Numbered from the stretch's first letter, positions 17,188 to 24,741 are shown. The stretch: DNA of 64,000 nt from Pseudomonas abietaniphila (GCF_900100795.1 NZ_FNCO01000015.1:62001-126000), one strand, 5' to 3'. Made by a program: numbers and translations. The notes: generated by a model not told the origin, from the letters alone.

Positions 17188-17457
17188 ATGAACAACATCA
17201 AACTCGCTGCCGCTGCTCTGGCTTTCGCTTCCATGGCTTCCGGCGCAATGGCCGCTGAAAAGATGGCCGCTCCTGCCATGGAAAAATGCTACGGCGTGGC
17301 CATGGCCGGCAAGAACGATTGCAAGGCTGGCGCTGGCACAACCTGCGCAGGCACCGCCAAGACCGACTACCAGACCAACGCCTGGAAGAACGTTCCAGCC
17401 GGCACCTGCACCTCGATCAAAACCCCACACGGCATGGGCTCGCTGACCTCGATGTAA
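17188..17457 (+). CDS. bufA: Bufferin-type metallophore precursor (DUF2282), BufA
   Basis: This 89-aa protein has a Sec signal peptide (cleavage near AMA-AEK, residue 23) and a mature part with four cysteines: Cys34 (EKCYGVA), Cys45 (KNDC), Cys53 (GTTC) and Cys74 (GTC). That is the BufA1/DUF2282 pattern. In Caulobacter, bufferins are ribosomally made peptides in which Cys residues are turned into thiooxazoles by an MNIO enzyme, and they bind copper in the periplasm. GGAG seven bases before the ATG fixes the start. The next three genes encode the expected MNIO, partner and DoxX proteins. Copper as the ligand here is inference. Confidence 0.85.
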   Translation: MNNIKLAAAALAFASMASGAMAAEKMAAPAMEKCYGVAMAGKNDCKAGAGTTCAGTAKTDYQTNAWKNVPAGTCTSIKTPHGMGSLTSM

Positions 17458-17462
17458 TTCGA

Positions 17463-17484
17463 GCGCTCGCGAAAGCGAACGCGC
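17463..17484 (+). promoter_or_regulatory. Intercistronic GNRA hairpin between bufA and bufB
   Basis: GCGCTCGC-GAAA-GCGA-(AC bulge)-GCGC forms an 8-bp stem with a GAAA tetraloop 6 bases after the bufA stop. A stable 3' hairpin would let the short bufA message accumulate above the downstream biosynthetic genes, a common need for precursor peptides. No U tract follows, so it is more likely a processing or stability element than a full terminator. Confidence 0.4.
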
Positions 17485-17526
17485 GAAGCAATACCGTCAA
17501 CACCATCGCAAGGGCAGGCGTCGATC

Positions 17527-18369
17527 ATGAACACATCACTCACACTGGGTGCCGGACTGGGCCTCAAGGCCGACCACTACGAAGCCGCGTTTGACTGCGC
17601 TGCCAAGGGTGTGTGGTTTGAAGTCCATCCGGAAAACTACATGATCGACGGCGGCCCGCGCCTGGCATGGCTGGAAACGATTGGCAGCCGTCACCCGCTG
17701 TCACTGCACGGTGTGTCACTGTCCCTGGCGGCCGATTGTCCGCCCGATCTCGAACACCTGCAGCGGCTCAAGGCACTTGCCGACCGCGTTCAGCCAGCCC
17801 TTGTTTCCGAACACCTCGCCTGGTCCACCTGGCGGGGTCAGTACCATCCCGATCTGCTGCCCTTCCCTCGCACCGAGCACGCCCTGCAGCGGATTGCCGA
17901 CAACATTCAGCGCACGCAAGACGTTCTCCAGCGGCGCATCGCCGTCGAGAACCCAAGTCACTACGTGCAGCTTGAAGGTCACGCGTTCAGTGAGACTGAG
18001 TTTCTCGCCGAACTGAGCGCGCGCACCGGCTGCGGCCTGTTGCTGGACATCAACAACGTGTTTCTCAGCGCCCACAACATGGGCTATGACGCCAACGCCT
18101 ACGTCGACGGATTTCCCGGCGACGCCATTATGGAAATTCATCTGGCCGGGCACAGCACCGACCCTGGAGGTGCTGGCTTGCTGATCGATTCCCACGACGC
18201 CCCGGTGGCAGAGCCCGTCTGGACCTTGTACCAGCGCTTGATTCAGCGCGTGGGCCCACGGCCGACACTGATCGAACGGGACGACCATATCCCTGCGTTC
18301 GGTGAGCTGTTGCTGGAACGCGACCGTGCTCAAACCCTGCTGGAGGGTCTTTCATGCAACCGTCTCTGA
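17527..18369 (+). CDS. bufB: MNIO-family peptide-modifying enzyme (DUF692), BufB
   Basis: This 280-aa TIM-barrel protein of the multinuclear non-heme iron oxidase family has the expected metal-ligand motifs in order: His61 (LHGVSLS), SEH at 94-96, Glu141 (ENPSHY), Asp174/Asn176 (LLLDINN), His183 (SAHN), Glu203/His205/His209 (EIHLAGHS), Asp221/His223 (DSHD) and Glu250/His254 (ERDDHIP). It is predicted to oxidise Cys residues of BufA to heterocycles using iron and O2 in the cytoplasm, with BufC presenting the peptide. It overlaps bufC by 16 bases, so the two are translationally coupled. Confidence 0.88.
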   Translation: MNTSLTLGAGLGLKADHYEAAFDCAAKGVWFEVHPENYMIDGGPRLAWLETIGSRHPLSLHGVSLSLAADCPPDLEHLQRLKALADRVQPALVSEHLAWSTWRGQYHPDLLPFPRTEHALQRIADNIQRTQDVLQRRIAVENPSHYVQLEGHAFSETEFLAELSARTGCGLLLDINNVFLSAHNMGYDANAYVDGFPGDAIMEIHLAGHSTDPGGAGLLIDSHDAPVAEPVWTLYQRLIQRVGPRPTLIERDDHIPAFGELLLERDRAQTLLEGLSCNRL

Positions 18370-19109
18370 CCGATTTTCAGGACCTCTTCGTCGAGGCGTT
18401 GTACAACCCCGAAGCGGACAGCCTCACCCTGCTCACCGACCAGCCTGGTTTTTCGGTGTACCGCAACACGGTGATGAAGGGTGCCGTGGACGCTTTGCAA
18501 GCCAACTTCCCTACGGTGGAGCGTCTGGTAGGCAGCGAATGGTTTCTGGCGGCGGCTGCGATTCACGCACGTCACGCGCCGCCGGTCGATGCGCGGCTGG
18601 TGTACCACGGCAGCGGATTTCCCGCGTTTCTCGACCGCTTCGAACACGCGCAGCAGATGCCCTATCTCGGCAATGTCGCGCGGCTCGATCTGCTGTGGAA
18701 CCAGTGCCATACCGCCCATGAAGAGCCCGGTGTCGATGTCAACCGCCTTGCCAGTCTGGCGCCTGAAGAGTTGGCCACGCTCGTGCTCAAACCCCGTCGT
18801 GCCGCGCAATGGCTTTGGTTTGCCGAGCAACCGGTCTTCACGATCTGGCGGCACAACCGCGAACAAATTCCGATGCCCGAAGACCTTGCCTGGCACGGCG
18901 AAGGCGCGCTGCTGGTCCGCAGTGGCGGTGTCGTCACCTGGCACGCGCTGACGGTCGGCGAATGTGCCTTTCTCGATGCCTGCAAAGCGGGTGCACCGCT
19001 GGAGCACGCCGCGAAACAAGCGACCGAGGTCGAGCCGTCACTGGACATGCTTGACCTGCTGACACGGCTGGTCGGCGCCGACGCGTTTACAACAACCGAG
19101 CCTGCCTGA
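18354..19109 (+). CDS. bufC: BufC partner protein (DUF2063, HvfC-like)
   Basis: The 251-aa protein has the N-terminal DUF2063 domain (LTDFQDLFVEALY, GFSVYRNTVMKGAVDALQANFPTVERLVG, FPAFLDRF), labelled in databases as a putative DNA-binding domain, and a C-terminal extension with LDLLTRLVGADAF. In characterised MNIO systems such proteins are the partner that binds the precursor peptide, so a DNA-binding function is unlikely. GGAGGG precedes the ATG by about six bases inside the bufB coding end. Confidence 0.85.
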   Translation: MQPSLTDFQDLFVEALYNPEADSLTLLTDQPGFSVYRNTVMKGAVDALQANFPTVERLVGSEWFLAAAAIHARHAPPVDARLVYHGSGFPAFLDRFEHAQQMPYLGNVARLDLLWNQCHTAHEEPGVDVNRLASLAPEELATLVLKPRRAAQWLWFAEQPVFTIWRHNREQIPMPEDLAWHGEGALLVRSGGVVTWHALTVGECAFLDACKAGAPLEHAAKQATEVEPSLDMLDLLTRLVGADAFTTTEPA

Positions 19110-19161
19110 CGGCCCACCCCCGAACCTGAAAGCCCTTACCCAAGGGCAAATGGAGAACACC

Positions 19162-19632
19162 ATGGACACCGTACGCACCGACTATGCGGGGCATAAATCC
19201 CTGCGCGCCATCTGGGGCCGTGCCGCAGACCGCCTGCACCTGCTGATCAACGATTCGTTGCTGTCACTGGTGGCACGCTTTGCCATTGCTGGCGTGTTCC
19301 TGATGTCCGGCCGGACCAAGGTGGAAGGTTTTCTGACCATCACCGACAGCACCTACGAGCTGTTCCGCACCGAATACAAACTGCCGCTGGTGCCCCCGGA
19401 AATCGCCGCGCACATGGCGGCCTATGCCGAGCATCTGTTTCCAGTGCTGCTGATCCTGGGCTTGTTTTCACGGTTGTCGGCATTTGCGCTATTGGGCATG
19501 ACCACCGTGATCGAGGTGTTCGTCTACCCCGATGCCTGGGCCACGCACCTGACCTGGGCAGGACTGCTGCTGATTATCATCGCCAAGGGCGCGGGCAAAC
19601 TGTCGCTGGACCACAGACTGGGGATCAAGTAG
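19162..19632 (+). CDS. bufD: DoxX-family membrane protein, BufD
   Basis: This 156-aa integral membrane protein has four predicted helices, including LVARFAIAGVFLMSGRTKVEGF, AEHLFPVLLILGLFSRLSAFALLGM and WAGLLLIIIAKGAGKLSLD, the DoxX/DUF417 fold. DoxX proteins are the usual last gene of bufferin operons. Their role (redox or quinone-linked, possibly export) is not established. The ATG at 19162 follows GGAG by six bases. An in-frame ATG at 19150 precedes the ribosome site. A strong hairpin ends the operon. Confidence 0.82.
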   Translation: MDTVRTDYAGHKSLRAIWGRAADRLHLLINDSLLSLVARFAIAGVFLMSGRTKVEGFLTITDSTYELFRTEYKLPLVPPEIAAHMAAYAEHLFPVLLILGLFSRLSAFALLGMTTVIEVFVYPDAWATHLTWAGLLLIIIAKGAGKLSLDHRLGIK

Positions 19633-19650
19633 GACAGCGCCCGTTAAAGG

Positions 19651-19685
19651 CGCGGGCGTGCTCTGCGACCCAGAGCACGCCCGCG
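19651..19685. terminator. 15-bp perfect hairpin between bufD and the GMC gene
   Basis: CGCGGGCGTGCTCTG pairs perfectly with CAGAGCACGCCCGCG around a CGACC loop in the gap between convergent genes. There is no U tract in either direction, so it may be a Rho-assisted or RNA-protecting 3' end rather than a textbook intrinsic terminator. Confidence 0.55.
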
Positions 19686-19706
19686 ACAACGGGGGCTGGA
19701 GCAAAC

Positions 19707-21275
19707 TCAGACCGCCCGGGTCTTCAACGCCTGCGCGATGAACTCCGCCTGCCGGATGGCCAGTGTCACAATGGTCAGCGTCGGGTTTTCTCCGGCACTG
19801 GTGGTGAACTGGCTGCCGTCGGAGATGAACAGGTTAGGGATTTCATGGCTCTGCCCATGCTTGTTGCACACCCCGTCCTGCGCCTTTTCGCTCATGCGGC
19901 ACGTGCCCAGGTTGTGGGTCGACGGGTACGGCGGCACCCGAAACGTCTTGACGGCGCCGACCGACGAATACAACGCCTCACCCTGCTTGAACGCATGCTC
20001 GCGCATGGCCAAATCGTTGGGGTGATCGTCGTAATGCACGTTGGGCACCGGCAAGCCGTACTTGTCTTTGACGCTGTCATTGAGGGTAATGCGGTTGCTC
20101 TCCTGGGGCATGTCCTCGCCCACGATCCACATCGCCGCCAGCTTGCTGTACTGCTCCATGACATCGGTGAACTCCCGGCCCCATGCGCCGGGGTTGAAAA
20201 ACGCCGCCAGAAACGATGGGCCCAGGGAGACTGTTTCCATCTCGTAACCGCCCACAAAACCGCGATCGGGCTTGTGATGAATCTCATCACCGATGAGCCC
20301 GGCCATGATCGTGCCGCGATAAAAGTGGACCTCTTCGTTAAACGAGGCGAAAACGCTGCCCGTGGTGTGACGCATGTAGTGTTTGCCGACCATCCCCGAA
20401 CCGTTGGCCAGACCATTCGGAAACTGGCTGCTGGACGAATTGAGCAGCAATCGCGGGGTTTCGATGGAGTTACCGGCCACCGCGACCACCCTCGCCTTCT
20501 GCCGCTGCTCCTTGCCCTGCGCGTCGAAATACACCACCGCACTCGCCCGCCCCTTGTCGTCGTGCTCGATCTTCGCGACGTGGCACTGGGCCCGCAGCTC
20601 CAGCTTGCCGGTGGCTTCGGCGGCGGGGATTTCGGTGTAGAGCGTCGACCATTTCGCGCCCATCTTGCAGCCCTGGAAACAAAAGCCCAGTTGCTGACAG
20701 CCAGCGCGCCCGGCACGCGGTGCGCTGTTGATCGCCATGTGCCCGGTCGAGCACTCCTTGTAACCCATCTTCTGCGCGCCGTTGTACATCACTTTGAAGT
20801 TGTTGTTGCCCGGCAGACCTTCGATGTTGTTGGTGCGGGTCACGCCCATCTTGTCTTCGGCACGGGCGTAGTACGGCTCGAGTTCCGCCAGGGTAACAGG
20901 CCAGTTCAACAGGTTAGCGCCCTCGACTTTGCCGTAAGTGTCGAGCGCGCGGAATTCGTGTTCCTGAAAGCGCAGGCTCGCGCCCGCCCAGTGCGTGGTC
21001 GTCCCGCCTACTGTCTTGCAGATCCAGGCCGGCAGATTCGGAAAATCCTTCGCCACACGCCAGCTGCCTGACGTGGTGCGGGTGTCGCCCCATGCCAGCT
21101 GTGCAAACGAAGGCCATTCGTCGTTGATGAACGTGCCCGGCGATTGCCGCGCCCCCGCTTCCAGCAGCACCACCGGCACGCCCTTCTGGCACAGCTCGTT
21201 CGCCAGGGTTCCGCCGCCCGCGCCGGAGCCGATGATTACCACCACTGAATCGTCGTCAAAATTGTAGGTCGTCAT
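19707..21275 (-). CDS. GMC-family FAD oxidoreductase (gluconate 2-dehydrogenase-like large subunit)
   Basis: This 522-aa flavoprotein has the FAD-binding motif VVVIIGSGAGGGTLANELC at the N-terminus, GGTTTHWAGASLRF, VAGNSIETPRLLLNS, and a C-terminal GMC domain with the His-containing HNLGTCRM and SDGSQFTTSAGENPTLTI. It is closest to the membrane-bound polyol and sugar-acid dehydrogenases (gluconate, fructose, sorbitol) that pass electrons through a cytochrome c subunit. The start at 21275 follows GAGGAG. It has no signal of its own and would be exported with the Tat-bearing subunit 3 encoded just upstream. The substrate is uncertain. Confidence 0.85.
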   Translation of the reverse strand: MTTYNFDDDSVVVIIGSGAGGGTLANELCQKGVPVVLLEAGARQSPGTFINDEWPSFAQLAWGDTRTTSGSWRVAKDFPNLPAWICKTVGGTTTHWAGASLRFQEHEFRALDTYGKVEGANLLNWPVTLAELEPYYARAEDKMGVTRTNNIEGLPGNNNFKVMYNGAQKMGYKECSTGHMAINSAPRAGRAGCQQLGFCFQGCKMGAKWSTLYTEIPAAEATGKLELRAQCHVAKIEHDDKGRASAVVYFDAQGKEQRQKARVVAVAGNSIETPRLLLNSSSSQFPNGLANGSGMVGKHYMRHTTGSVFASFNEEVHFYRGTIMAGLIGDEIHHKPDRGFVGGYEMETVSLGPSFLAAFFNPGAWGREFTDVMEQYSKLAAMWIVGEDMPQESNRITLNDSVKDKYGLPVPNVHYDDHPNDLAMREHAFKQGEALYSSVGAVKTFRVPPYPSTHNLGTCRMSEKAQDGVCNKHGQSHEIPNLFISDGSQFTTSAGENPTLTIVTLAIRQAEFIAQALKTRAV

Positions 21276-21286
21276 GAGTGCGCTCC

Positions 21287-21847
21287 TCAGGCAGGGACAT
21301 TCGGGCTGGCATCGACAGGCGGGTTCGGCAACCATTTCAGGTCGTTGAAACCGCGATGGATGTAACCGCCCTTGGGGAAGGAAGCGCCTTCATAACCGAA
21401 GTGTTTGTAGGCCAGTTCGTTGCTGTACAGGCTGTTGACGGAGACACCGCGTACCAGCGCGAAGAAAGGGTCGGATTGAATGTCTTTGAGAAACCCGACC
21501 TGCTTGTCTTCGGGCAACTTGCTCCAGTCGCCGCCGGCACGCTGGTCGAGATCGGCCAGCCCTTTTTTCAGGGTGTCGGCGACGCTCGGGTCCTGGGAGG
21601 CCTTCTCATCGAGGGCTTTGACGGAAAACGCATAAACCGCGTCTTCCATGGTGTCGTGAGGGAATATGCGACGGATGACCAGCAACAGCCTGCTGCCGGT
21701 AGCGCTGTCCAGCGTGTTCATCTCCAAGGCCCATGTCCGGCTTGGAGCAAGCAGTGCAATAGGGCCGGAACCGAATAACAGCGTTCCCAGGAGCAGTCCA
21801 CCGCTTCCTTGCAAAAAGCGGCGACGATCGAGCTTCAGGTCTCTCAT
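21287..21847 (-). CDS. Gluconate 2-dehydrogenase subunit 3 family protein (Tat substrate)
   Basis: The 186-aa protein begins MRDLKLDRRRFLQGSGG, a twin-arginine signal, followed by a hydrophobic stretch and cleavage near TWA-LEM. The mature part (LLLVIRRIFPHDTMEDAVYAFSVKAL, GYEGASFPKGGYIHRGFNDL) is the small-subunit fold of periplasmic GMC dehydrogenases. AAGGA eight bases upstream supports the start at 21847. It ends 11 bases before the GMC gene, forming a two-gene unit. The cytochrome c subunit that usually completes the complex is missing from this locus. Confidence 0.85.
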   Translation of the reverse strand: MRDLKLDRRRFLQGSGGLLLGTLLFGSGPIALLAPSRTWALEMNTLDSATGSRLLLVIRRIFPHDTMEDAVYAFSVKALDEKASQDPSVADTLKKGLADLDQRAGGDWSKLPEDKQVGFLKDIQSDPFFALVRGVSVNSLYSNELAYKHFGYEGASFPKGGYIHRGFNDLKWLPNPPVDASPNVPA

Positions 21848-21898
21848 GGCTTTTGTCCTTATTATTTTTTTTGTCGGTGCAGTCAACCTCACTGGATA

Positions 21899-21947
21899 GT
21901 AGTAGCGCCGTCGGCGGAAAGGTAATAGCGAGCTACTACGTCGCTAT
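21899..21947. promoter_or_regulatory. Nested inverted repeats upstream of the dehydrogenase operon
   Basis: GTAGTAGC (21899-21906) pairs with GCTACTAC (21932-21939), and ATAGCGA (21925-21931) with TCGCTAT (21941-21947). The interleaved palindromes lie about 50-100 bases upstream of the subunit 3 start and look like operator sites. The A-rich leader near the start (minus-strand AATAATAAGG, 21857-21866) resembles an Hfq/Crc site overlapping the Shine-Dalgarno. The rest of the 200-base gap shows nothing further. Confidence 0.35.
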
Positions 21948-22048
21948 AAGAGCGTAGCGCAGACCCGGTTGCAGTAACGTGGCGTGTGCCTGGGCCCCAC
22001 GCGGAGCCGCAGCGGCCCCCGGCTGCCTGTCACTCGGCAGGTTGAGAG

Positions 22049-22687
22049 TCAGCGTTGGTAGCGGATGTAGATGTTGATCATCCGGGTGCCCACGCCTTCA
22101 ACTCGGGAAAGAAGGGTGACGTCCTGCTGAGTGATGATGTGATCAAAACCGAGCACGCCCACCACTTGCTTATCGCTTCTGCACCATTGAGCTTCCGTCA
22201 CGCCCGTTAACGATTCGACCCTGGTGAGGACTTGCTGCAGAAGCCCTTCAAAATGCCCCGCGTCATCAAGGGTCCACATGATGAGGCAGAGACAGGTGGC
22301 ATTCGAATGGGTCGCTTTTTGAGAAAACACCTCCAGAGCAAGTCGTTGCCTTCCAAGGGTTCTTGGGAGAACACGCTTGCTCCAGGGACTGTTGTTCGAG
22401 CCCGAGATTGCCAAATAATCAGGCGAATCGAACACGCCGAAATCCCTCAACTTATAACGCGCCAAGTATCGAGGCCAGCCGGCGATTGCAACCCAGCGCT
22501 CTCCACTGACGAATCCCGGCACCCCCATCCTTTGAGGGAAGTGTTCAAAGTCATACCAGTCATTGAATTCCTCTTCCAGCGGAGCAGGAGGCTCCAGCAA
22601 CACCAGCAGTAGCGCTGCGCTTTGTGGAATTTCATGGAGACGATCAGGCGAGTGGGTCATGTTCAAACTCGGATGTGTGCCAGGCAC
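22049..22687 (-). CDS. EthD/dimeric alpha-beta-barrel-like protein of unknown function
   Basis: The 212-aa protein has two ferredoxin-like halves. The first includes EEEFNDWYDFEHFPQRMGVPGFVSGERW, the D-W-Y-x-x-E-H pattern of EthD-like and related small catabolic proteins. The second half (LIMWTLDDAGHFEGLLQQVLTRVES) is weaker. Such folds often assist degradation of aromatics or lactones, and the gene lies at the 3' end of the catabolic cluster. A GTG start at 22687 has GGGGAG seven bases upstream. ATG at 22660 is an alternative with a poor ribosome site. Exact function unknown. Confidence 0.65.
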   Translation of the reverse strand: MPGTHPSLNMTHSPDRLHEIPQSAALLLVLLEPPAPLEEEFNDWYDFEHFPQRMGVPGFVSGERWVAIAGWPRYLARYKLRDFGVFDSPDYLAISGSNNSPWSKRVLPRTLGRQRLALEVFSQKATHSNATCLCLIMWTLDDAGHFEGLLQQVLTRVESLTGVTEAQWCRSDKQVVGVLGFDHIITQQDVTLLSRVEGVGTRMINIYIRYQR

Positions 22688-22689
22688 TG

Positions 22690-22740
22690 CGCTTCTCCCC
22701 GGCAGCAGACAGGACGTAGACCGTGTCCGGGGGAGAAGCG
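22690..22740 (-). promoter_or_regulatory. Hairpin sequestering the Shine-Dalgarno of the EthD-like gene
   Basis: On the minus strand, CGCTTCTCCCCCGG (22740-22727) pairs with CCGGGGAGAAGCG (22702-22690), with one bulged base. The second arm contains the GGGGAG Shine-Dalgarno of the GTG start at 22687, so the site is buried in a ~13-bp stem with a 24-nt loop. This could be an RNA switch or an attenuating terminator at the cluster end. Confidence 0.45.
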
Positions 22741-22819
22741 TGTTTGGGCTTTTGCGCGCGACTATACGGACGTCCTGAGCCGTGCGATGAATAGGTGTTG
22801 ATGGTGTGAGCGACGACCT

Positions 22820-23698
22820 TCAGCGCTGCTCGTTCACCCTTTTCGCAAACGCAGCAATAGCATCTGCCATTTCCTTAGGGCGCTCAGGTGCCATGGCATG
22901 GCCAGCGCCTGCAATGACTGTGTGCTCAACCCGATCCCCCAGCATTGGCTTCAAAATATTCGGCAGCACGACGGCATCGTGCTGCCCCTGAAGATCGAGA
23001 ATGGGGACGCTGTTGCCCCCTGACCAATAGCTATCGACTGGAGTGGAATCACGCGCATGATCCTGAGCTTTGTGTGTCTCGTCGTACCATCCGGTCAGCC
23101 AGGCTTTTGGGTCATTGCCAGGCGCAAAAAAAGCTTCCTGCAGGTAAGCGATTCTCTTTGCTTCAGGGAGTGAATAGTCGCCTGCGCCTTTGATCGCTTC
23201 GATCATCCGCCCATAAGGCTTTTCCGATGAGCCTGGCGGGAGCTTGCCGATGGAGGCCGCTGCCAGCACGATTCCTTTCACTAAATCCGGTCGGTCTACT
23301 GCCAGGACACGTGCAGGCTGACTGCCCCAGGCGTGACCCACCACGATAGCCGGCCCGGTGTGCGCCTTGTCCATGATCAGCGCGACGTCAGCTGCGAAGT
23401 CATGCAGCGTTGGATTCTCCATGGGTGCCCTGCTGCCGTTCACACCTCTCGGTTCAGGTCGGATGACCCTGTAGCCGTCATCAGCAAGGAAGCTGGCTAC
23501 GCGATCATAGTCATGAGCGCCCCGACCCTTTGAGGGCAAAATCACGATCACATTACCGCTACCTTGATCAAACGCCTCAATGTGAACGTCCCCATTTTCG
23601 GCAGTGATCATTCGAACCACAGGAGCTTCCTCCGCTGAACAGCTGATAGCGAACAAACCAGAAAGCATCAATATAGGTAAAGCCGGATTCAAACGCAT
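22820..23698 (-). CDS. Exported alpha/beta-hydrolase-fold protein, nucleophile replaced by Ala (copy 1)
   Basis: The 292-aa protein has an N-terminal export signal (MRLNPALPILMLSGLFAISC, possibly a lipoprotein) and an alpha/beta-hydrolase fold. The nucleophile elbow reads GHAWG (121-125), with Ala123 where Ser, Cys or Asp is expected. The acid (LDLQGQHDAVV) and His (AGAGHAMAPERP) regions remain. It is a clear paralog of the next gene, with matching spans such as MENPTLHDFAADVA and AAASIGKLPPGS. It may bind rather than hydrolyse a ligand, or use another chemistry. The start is an ATG just after an A-rich AAAGG ribosome site. Confidence 0.8.
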   Translation of the reverse strand: MRLNPALPILMLSGLFAISCSAEEAPVVRMITAENGDVHIEAFDQGSGNVIVILPSKGRGAHDYDRVASFLADDGYRVIRPEPRGVNGSRAPMENPTLHDFAADVALIMDKAHTGPAIVVGHAWGSQPARVLAVDRPDLVKGIVLAAASIGKLPPGSSEKPYGRMIEAIKGAGDYSLPEAKRIAYLQEAFFAPGNDPKAWLTGWYDETHKAQDHARDSTPVDSYWSGGNSVPILDLQGQHDAVVLPNILKPMLGDRVEHTVIAGAGHAMAPERPKEMADAIAAFAKRVNEQR

Positions 23699-23705
23699 GC
23701 GTGGA

Positions 23706-23720
23706 CCTTTTGTTTTTGTT
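23706..23720 (-). promoter_or_regulatory. Hfq/Crc-like A-rich site overlapping the ribosome site
   Basis: The minus strand reads AACAAAAACAAAAGG, four AAN triplets running into the Shine-Dalgarno of the hydrolase-fold gene, 8 bases before its ATG. It resembles the mtlE leader motif and would place translation under catabolite repression. Confidence 0.5.
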
Positions 23721-23843
23721 CAAGAGAGAAACGAATCGGCTAAAGAGTGGAGTGCCCTGCACCGCCGACATCAGCTTGAGTACGAATACGCGTTCATCGA
23801 CAGGACAGGCAGCAGTGGCTACCTGTCCTGAACCAAGGGCGAA

Positions 23844-24725
23844 TTACTGCTTGGCGTACTGCGTTTTAGCGAAGGTTGCGATGGCGTCGGCCATCGCCTT
23901 GGGTTGCTCAGGCGCCATGGCATGCCCAGCATCTTTGAGCACCACGATCTGCACCCGATCACCCAGCATGCTTTTCAGCACACCAGAGAACCGTCGAGGC
24001 GCCACGGTATCTGCCTCACCTTGCAAATCCAGAATAGGAACGGTGCCGGCTGCAAAGTAATCATCGACCGGCGTGGTATTACGGGCGTGGGACTCAGCTT
24101 CGTGAGTTTCGTCATGCCAGCCGTTCAGCCAGACGGCCGGGTCGTTGCCAGGTGCAAAGAACGCTTTGCGCAGATAGATCAGACGTTGCTCCTTGCTGAG
24201 ACTGAGGTCACCGGCGCCATCGATTGCCTGGCGCATTTCTGCATTGATCGGTTTTTCCGTCGATCCAGGCGGCACTTTCCCCGCCGATGCAGCGGCCAGC
24301 ACGACGCCACGCACCAGGTCCGGGCGGTCGGCAGCGAGCATGCGAGCGGGGAAGTTGCCCCAGGCGTGCCCTACTACAACCACCGGCCCTTTATTTTCGT
24401 GTTCAACGACCGCTGCCACGTCCTTCGCGAAATCATGCACCGAGAGATTTTCCATTGGGCCTTTGCTCTGACCAATGCCACGCGGTTCCGGGCGCACTAC
24501 CCGGAAACCATCCGCTTGCAGATAGTTGGCGACTTGATCGTAGTCACGACCGGAACGGCCCAACGAGGGGAGCATTACGATGATCGGCCCTTTACCTTGT
24601 GAATTGACCTCGATCTGGACATTGCCGTAGCGGACAACATCTTGCTTGACTGGAGTCCCCGCCAACGCAACGGCAGCGGTCAGGCTCAAGGTTGCAGCAA
24701 ACAGAAAACGTGAGATTTTTTTCAT
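23844..24725 (-). CDS. Exported alpha/beta-hydrolase-fold protein, nucleophile replaced by Ala (copy 2)
   Basis: The 293-aa protein has a Sec signal (MKKISRFLFAATLSLTAAVALA-GTP) and the same fold and order as copy 1. The elbow is GHAWG (119-123), with Ala121 at the nucleophile position, and His is kept in KDAGHAMAPEQP. Tandem arrangement and high similarity show an old duplication. The start at 24725 has GAGGA eight bases upstream and avoids overlap with the preceding gene. ATG 24731 is also possible. Both copies are predicted periplasmic, unlike most alpha/beta hydrolases of aromatic pathways. Confidence 0.8.
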   Translation of the reverse strand: MKKISRFLFAATLSLTAAVALAGTPVKQDVVRYGNVQIEVNSQGKGPIIVMLPSLGRSGRDYDQVANYLQADGFRVVRPEPRGIGQSKGPMENLSVHDFAKDVAAVVEHENKGPVVVVGHAWGNFPARMLAADRPDLVRGVVLAAASAGKVPPGSTEKPINAEMRQAIDGAGDLSLSKEQRLIYLRKAFFAPGNDPAVWLNGWHDETHEAESHARNTTPVDDYFAAGTVPILDLQGEADTVAPRRFSGVLKSMLGDRVQIVVLKDAGHAMAPEQPKAMADAIATFAKTQYAKQ

Positions 24726-24741
24726 TGTCATGTTCCTCGGC

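Noticed and set aside
21848..22048. TTGACT ... TAATAA pair near the subunit 3 start
   Set aside because: A start site there would remove the Shine-Dalgarno, so it is not a plausible promoter.
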